Shown piece by piece: positions 29,390-32,406 of a stretch of DNA of 32,406 nt. The position numbers and the translations under genes are program-made. The stretch spans positions 1-32,406 of the forward strand of contig JBGAHT010000029.1 in assembly GCA_044226035.1 (NCBI GenBank), in the 5' to 3' direction. This DNA is from Pseudoluteimonas sp044226035. GTDB lineage: Bacteria > Pseudomonadota > Gammaproteobacteria > Xanthomonadales > Xanthomonadaceae. The notes beneath the pieces are model-generated. The model was given only the letters and a program-made list of their open reading frames with translations. It searched no databases and was not told where the DNA came from. How positions within the stretch are numbered: position 1 is the stretch's first letter; every line of letters begins with the position of its first letter.

Positions 29390-31164
29390 CAGCGCAGTTC
29401 CTGCGACAGGTCGAAGCGGTCGATGCGCCGGCCGAGCAGGCGCAGGGCGCAGGCCAGTTCGAACGCGAACACCGCGCAGGCGCCGAGCGCCGCCGCCAGC
29501 ATCGCGACCGCCATGCCGCCCAGCCAATGGCCCAGCAGGAAGCCGATTCCGCCCAGCAACGCGGCGGGGATCGCGGCCAGCAGCACGGTGAACAGGTAGC
29601 CGAGCATGAACACCATGCGCTGGCCCATCACCTCGATGCCGCGCCCGGACGATCCCGGCGCGACGATCCACGCGGGGAACAGCAGCATGCCCGCGAACGG
29701 CACGCACAGCATCAGCGCGGACAGCGGCGGCGCGACCAGCGCCAGCGCGACGGCGGCCGCCGCGATCTGCATCGTCGTCAACGCCGAATGCCCGGCGGCG
29801 ATCGCCTGCGCGCCGAACAGCAGCAGCCACCAGAACGCGAAGCACATCACCGCCGCCGGCGCCGCCAGTTCGCCGAGCGCGAGCTGCCAGCCGCGCAGCG
29901 GCAGCGCCTTGAGCACGTCCATGCGCTCGAACGTGCGCCGCAAGCCGTTCTGCATCAGCATCGGGCCGAAGAAGACCAGCCACGCGCCGAACGCGGGAAC
30001 GGCGATGCCGATTCCCACCAATGCCGCCTTGCGCGCCGGATCGGCGGCGAGCCACTGGCACAACACGGTCGCCGCCACGCAGGCGAGCAGCCAGGTGCGC
30101 AGTCGGTACAGCGGCCCCATCGCGACCAGGTCCTTCCACAGGAAGGCGGGCCAGGAATGCCCGCCAGCGCCGGCGAGGCGGAACGGTTCCGCGCGCGGCT
30201 TGCTCGGCATGCGCCGGCCCATGCGGCCCTCGCGCATCGCCGCGGTCCGTTCCGCGCGCTTGCGCGCATGCACGATGGAAGCGTCCTCGAACGACACCTG
30301 CGCGCGCAACGCCCAGGCATAGTGCAACAGCAGTATCGCCAGTGCCGCCGGCAAGGCGTGCAGGAAACCCGCGGTATCGGTGGCGAACATCGGCGCCACC
30401 ACCCAGCGGAACGGCGCCAGCAGCCACGACAGCGGCGCGCTGCCGACGATGCCCTCGAACCATTGCCGCAACTGGCCGATGTCCTTCGCCTGCGCGGGCG
30501 TGGGCCAATGCACCGCATCGCGCATCGACCACCAGCAGGCGACCGCGATCGCCAGCACCACGCAGGCCGCCAACGCGCGGCGCAGCCACGACGGCAGGCC
30601 CAGGCCGAGCAGGCGTTCGCGCGTGAACGGCGCGGCGATGCCGTGCAGCTTCAACGTCGACATCAGCAGCCAGAAGCCGGTGACGTATTGCAGCGGATGG
30701 CCGCTGAAACCGCCGCCGCGGCGCAGCAGCAGGCCGATCAGGAACGCCGAGAAGAAGATCGCCAGCTGCGAACGCAACAGGCTGAAGTGGATCAGCGCGG
30801 TGCGCGTCAGCGGCGCCGGGAACAGGAAATCGATCTCGGCTTCGGTGAACGCGAGCTGCGCCTGCTCGCCGGCGAAGATCCAGTCCGCGCACACGTACAG
30901 CAGCAGGCCCAGCGCGACCAGCGAGGCCATGGTCGCGGCCAGCGCCGGCGTCATCTCGAATCCCGGCGGCGCATTGCCGTGCGTGCGGAACGCGCGATGG
31001 AACAGGAAGAAATAGAGATACGCGCCGCCGACCAGCGCGCCGATCAGGTACTTCGGCTGGCGCAGGCGCAGCAGGCGCTGGCGCACGTTGTTGTACAGCG
31101 AGGTCGCCTGCAGGTAGGCGAAGGCGCCGAAGACCCCGCCATGGCGCTGCACCATCGCCTTCAT
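29389..31164 (-). CDS. ABC-2-type exporter permease, large multi-span protein
   Basis: 591 residues. The ATG overlaps the TGA of the ATPase gene (ATGA). At least ten hydrophobic segments are visible: near 40-58, 75-98, 130-150, 163-180, 210-230, 270-300, 395-415, 425-450, 475-545 (several) and 555-580. A charged cytoplasmic region (about 318-365, HARKRAERTAAMREGRMGRRMPSKPRAEPF) divides the protein into two halves. The segment AEIDFLFPAPLTRTALIHFSLLRSQL is typical of the putative ABC exporter permease family I recall as PF16962. Substrates of these transporters are generally unknown. With the ATPase it forms a complete two-gene exporter. Confidence 0.87.
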   Translation of the reverse strand: MKAMVQRHGGVFGAFAYLQATSLYNNVRQRLLRLRQPKYLIGALVGGAYLYFFLFHRAFRTHGNAPPGFEMTPALAATMASLVALGLLLYVCADWIFAGEQAQLAFTEAEIDFLFPAPLTRTALIHFSLLRSQLAIFFSAFLIGLLLRRGGGFSGHPLQYVTGFWLLMSTLKLHGIAAPFTRERLLGLGLPSWLRRALAACVVLAIAVACWWSMRDAVHWPTPAQAKDIGQLRQWFEGIVGSAPLSWLLAPFRWVVAPMFATDTAGFLHALPAALAILLLHYAWALRAQVSFEDASIVHARKRAERTAAMREGRMGRRMPSKPRAEPFRLAGAGGHSWPAFLWKDLVAMGPLYRLRTWLLACVAATVLCQWLAADPARKAALVGIGIAVPAFGAWLVFFGPMLMQNGLRRTFERMDVLKALPLRGWQLALGELAAPAAVMCFAFWWLLLFGAQAIAAGHSALTTMQIAAAAVALALVAPPLSALMLCVPFAGMLLFPAWIVAPGSSGRGIEVMGQRMVFMLGYLFTVLLAAIPAALLGGIGFLLGHWLGGMAVAMLAAALGACAVFAFELACALRLLGRRIDRFDLSQELR

Positions 31165-31895
31165 GCGCGCGTTTCGGCTTCGCCGGTGGCGCGGAAGAAC
31201 ACATCCTCCAGGCTGGCCGCGCCGTCGGCGGCATAGCGTTCGCGCACCTGCGCCACCGTGCCGTCGGCGAGCTTGCGCCCGTCCTTGAGGATCAGCAGGT
31301 GGGTGCAGACTTCCTCGACCAGGTCGAGCAGGTGCGAGCTGAGGATGATCGCCGCGCCCTCGCCCGCGAGCCGGCGCATCGTGTCCTTCATCCGGCGGAT
31401 GCCGTAGGGGTCGAGCCCGGTCAGCGGTTCGTCCAGGATCACCGCGCGCGGCGCGTGCAGCAATCCGCAGGCGATGGCGAGCTTCTGCTTCATCCCGCGC
31501 GAGAGCTCGGCCGGCAGCAGCTTGCGCTTGTCGCCCATCTCCAGTTCGTCGAGCAGCGGCTGCGCGCGTTCGCGCCAGTCGGCGACGCCGTACAGGCGCG
31601 CGACGAAGTTGAGGTGCTGTTCGACGGTGAGGTGGTCGAACAGGCGCGGTTCGTCGGGGATGAAGGCGAGCTGGCGCTTGGCCGCGACCGGATCGGCGGC
31701 GACGTCCACCCCGCCGATGCGGGCGTGCCCCGTCGTCGCGGGGATGATCCCGGACAGGCAGCGCAGGGTGGTGGTCTTGCCGGCGCCGTTCGGGCCGACC
31801 AGCCCCATTACCCCGCCCGCGCCGACGGCGAAGGACAGGTCGTGGACGGCGGTGAAGTCGCCGTAGCGCTTGCCGAGGTGTTCGAGTTCGATCAT
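31161..31895 (-). CDS. ABC transporter ATP-binding protein
   Basis: 244 residues. Walker A is GPNGAGKT at 34-41, the Q-loop region is QLAFIPDEPRLFDHLTVEQHL, the signature is LSRGMKQKL at 131-139 and Walker B is AVILDEPLTGLD (Asp155, Glu156). The H-loop histidine is in LSSHLLD near 188. Everything needed for ATP hydrolysis is present. It is of the drug/ABC-2 exporter type (CcmA-like) and is coupled to the permease gene. A TAGACT box six bases before the ATG predicts a leaderless operon transcript. Confidence 0.95.
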   Translation of the reverse strand: MIELEHLGKRYGDFTAVHDLSFAVGAGGVMGLVGPNGAGKTTTLRCLSGIIPATTGHARIGGVDVAADPVAAKRQLAFIPDEPRLFDHLTVEQHLNFVARLYGVADWRERAQPLLDELEMGDKRKLLPAELSRGMKQKLAIACGLLHAPRAVILDEPLTGLDPYGIRRMKDTMRRLAGEGAAIILSSHLLDLVEEVCTHLLILKDGRKLADGTVAQVRERYAADGAASLEDVFFRATGEAETRA

Positions 31896-31907
31896 CGCGG
31901 AAGTCTA
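31896..31907 (-). promoter_or_regulatory. Predicted leaderless promoter (-10 box) of the ABC exporter operon
   Basis: On the minus strand TAGACT (31907-31902) is followed by six bases (TCCGCG) and the ATG at 31895. It is the best consensus match among the four examples of this layout in the window. Confidence 0.5.
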
Positions 31908-31926
31908 GCGGAGCGCTTTGCTGTTT

Positions 31927-32100
31927 CCTCCCCCCTCCGTGGGGGAGGATGCCCCGCAGGGGCAGGAGAGGGGCGCTTATCCCCTCTCCCGGTGCTGCGC
32001 ACCACCACGCCCCGGCTTGTCGGCTTGCATGCCGACAGGCGCTCGCGGGCTCGCAGCTTCGCTGCTCGAAAGCCCCGCTCACCCCTCAAGGGGAGAGGGA
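31927..32100. repeat. Multi-hairpin intergenic element
   Basis: A run of adjoining hairpins fills this gap: CCTCCCCC/GGGGGAGG (31927-31948), GCCCC/GGGGC (31951-31963), GGAGAGGGG/CCCCTCTCC (31965-31989), GGTGC/GCACC (31991-32003), TGTCGGC/GCCGACA (32018-32037) and GCAGC/GCTGC (32053-32065). In addition CCCTCTCCC (31982-31990) can pair with GGGAGAGGG (32091-32099), enclosing most of the element. The wording of the arms resembles dispersed REP-like elements of Xanthomonadaceae, recalled from memory. No coding frame fits. It lies between the ABC operon promoter and the end of the GFA-family gene. Confidence 0.7.
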
Positions 32101-32105
32101 AAGCT

Positions 32106-32406
32106 TCAACGCACCTCGACCCTCACCGGCGTCCACAACCGCCGCCAGCGCTCGCGCCGCACTTCCGGCGCAAGTTGTTGCGGCGAAACCGCCTGCGCCG
32201 GTGCGAACTCACCGGCCTCCGCGAGGCAGCGCACGTTGACCGCGCCGCGCATGCCTTCGTCGCTGGCGAACACCACCGCGAGCAGCACGCCGCAGTGGCG
32301 GCAGAACAGGAACTCCGCCGATTCGGAGCCCTGCCGATAGCGCCCTAGCGCGTCGGCGCCGGAGGCGGTGACGACCAACTCGCCGTCCGGGTCGGAGACC
32401 CACGCC
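32106..32406 (-). CDS. GFA/CENP-V-family protein (N-terminal part outside window)
   Basis: The frame is open from the right edge to the stop at 32106, leaving the last 99 codons. The visible part WVSDPDGELVVTASGADALGRYRQGSESAEFLFCRHCGVLLAVVF is the C-terminal half of the GFA (glutathione-dependent formaldehyde-activating-like) fold. FCRHCG supplies one CxxC pair of zinc ligands. The other cysteines would be in the missing N-terminus. Most members of this family have no proven enzyme activity. A TTG at 32378 could be read as a start, but the in-frame upstream residues clearly continue the domain, so the gene extends beyond the window. Confidence 0.83.
   Translation of the reverse strand, partial: AWVSDPDGELVVTASGADALGRYRQGSESAEFLFCRHCGVLLAVVFASDEGMRGAVNVRCLAEAGEFAPAQAVSPQQLAPEVRRERWRRLWTPVRVEVR

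Noticed and set aside
29269..31236. A 655-codon plus-strand frame opposite the ABC permease.
   Set aside because: The translation is Arg/Gln/His-rich and featureless. The opposite frame encodes a clear multi-span permease coupled to its ATPase.
1..32406. CRISPR array, tRNA or rRNA genes, insertion sequences, phage or toxin-antitoxin genes.
   Set aside because: No regularly spaced repeats, cloverleaf-like sequence, transposase motifs or such genes were found when reading both strands by eye. Short or divergent RNA genes could be missed without a covariance search.

Overview
This is a GC-rich, densely packed bacterial chromosome segment. Gene content and style point to a gammaproteobacterium of the Xanthomonadales (Lysobacter/Luteimonas/Xanthomonas relatives). 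The evidence is a run of DUF1415, DUF3297 and DUF3016 proteins, an S53 peptidase with a PKD tail, a periplasmic LigE-type ligase, many lipoproteins, and many stop/start overlaps. The genus cannot be fixed from the sequence alone. No rRNA, tRNA, insertion sequence, phage gene or CRISPR array was seen; this looks like core or near-core chromosome.

Layout. 1-2.4 kb: the 5' part of an exported protein of unknown function, an EamA-type transporter, and a small exported protein with its own terminator, all on the minus strand. 2.4-5.9 kb: a metallo-beta-lactamase-fold lipoprotein, DUF1415, and a translationally coupled pair of rRNA modification enzymes (RsmC-like, RsuA). 5.9-8.0 kb: an ECF sigma factor overlapping a putative membrane anti-sigma protein, divergent from a DUF6249-like membrane protein and a DUF3016 lipoprotein. 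8.0-9.6 kb: a cyclic-nucleotide-binding/EAL phosphodiesterase and DUF3297. 9.7-12.7 kb: an MFS transporter and a serine beta-lactamase-like hydrolase. 12.9-17.2 kb: an M13 (PepO-like) metallopeptidase and an S53 peptidase with a PKD domain, each followed by a clear intrinsic terminator. 17.2-19.6 kb: a TetR-led five-gene operon (TetR, three VOC proteins, one SRPBCC protein) with a near-perfect operator palindrome at its head. 19.8-21.4 kb: an exported ATP-dependent DNA ligase tail to tail with an exported methyltransferase-fold lipoprotein. 21.5-25.0 kb: an operon of an amidohydrolase, an M19 dipeptidase homologue with altered metal ligands, and an ornithine cyclodeaminase/mu-crystallin family protein. 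25.1-28.2 kb: a LytS/LytR-type two-component system, a small Cys-rich exported protein and acyl-carrier-protein phosphodiesterase. 28.2-32.4 kb: a GAF-GGDEF protein, an ABC exporter pair, a multi-hairpin intergenic element and the 3' part of a GFA/CENP-V-family gene.

Most interesting signals. (1) The ECF sigma gene and its divergent neighbour carry the same 28-bp promoter-like block in mirror orientation (GCAACCG...CCGCG...CCGTATCCC). It has an AAC/CGT arrangement like ECF promoters and suggests an autoregulated regulon. (2) Four unrelated genes have a TANNNT-like box exactly 6 nt before the start codon, which predicts leaderless mRNAs. (3) The M19 homologue keeps only part of the dipeptidase metal site and sits between an amidohydrolase and an OCD-family enzyme. 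(4) A Zur-like palindrome lies upstream of the S53 peptidase. All functional statements are homology- or motif-based readings by eye; no database search was run.
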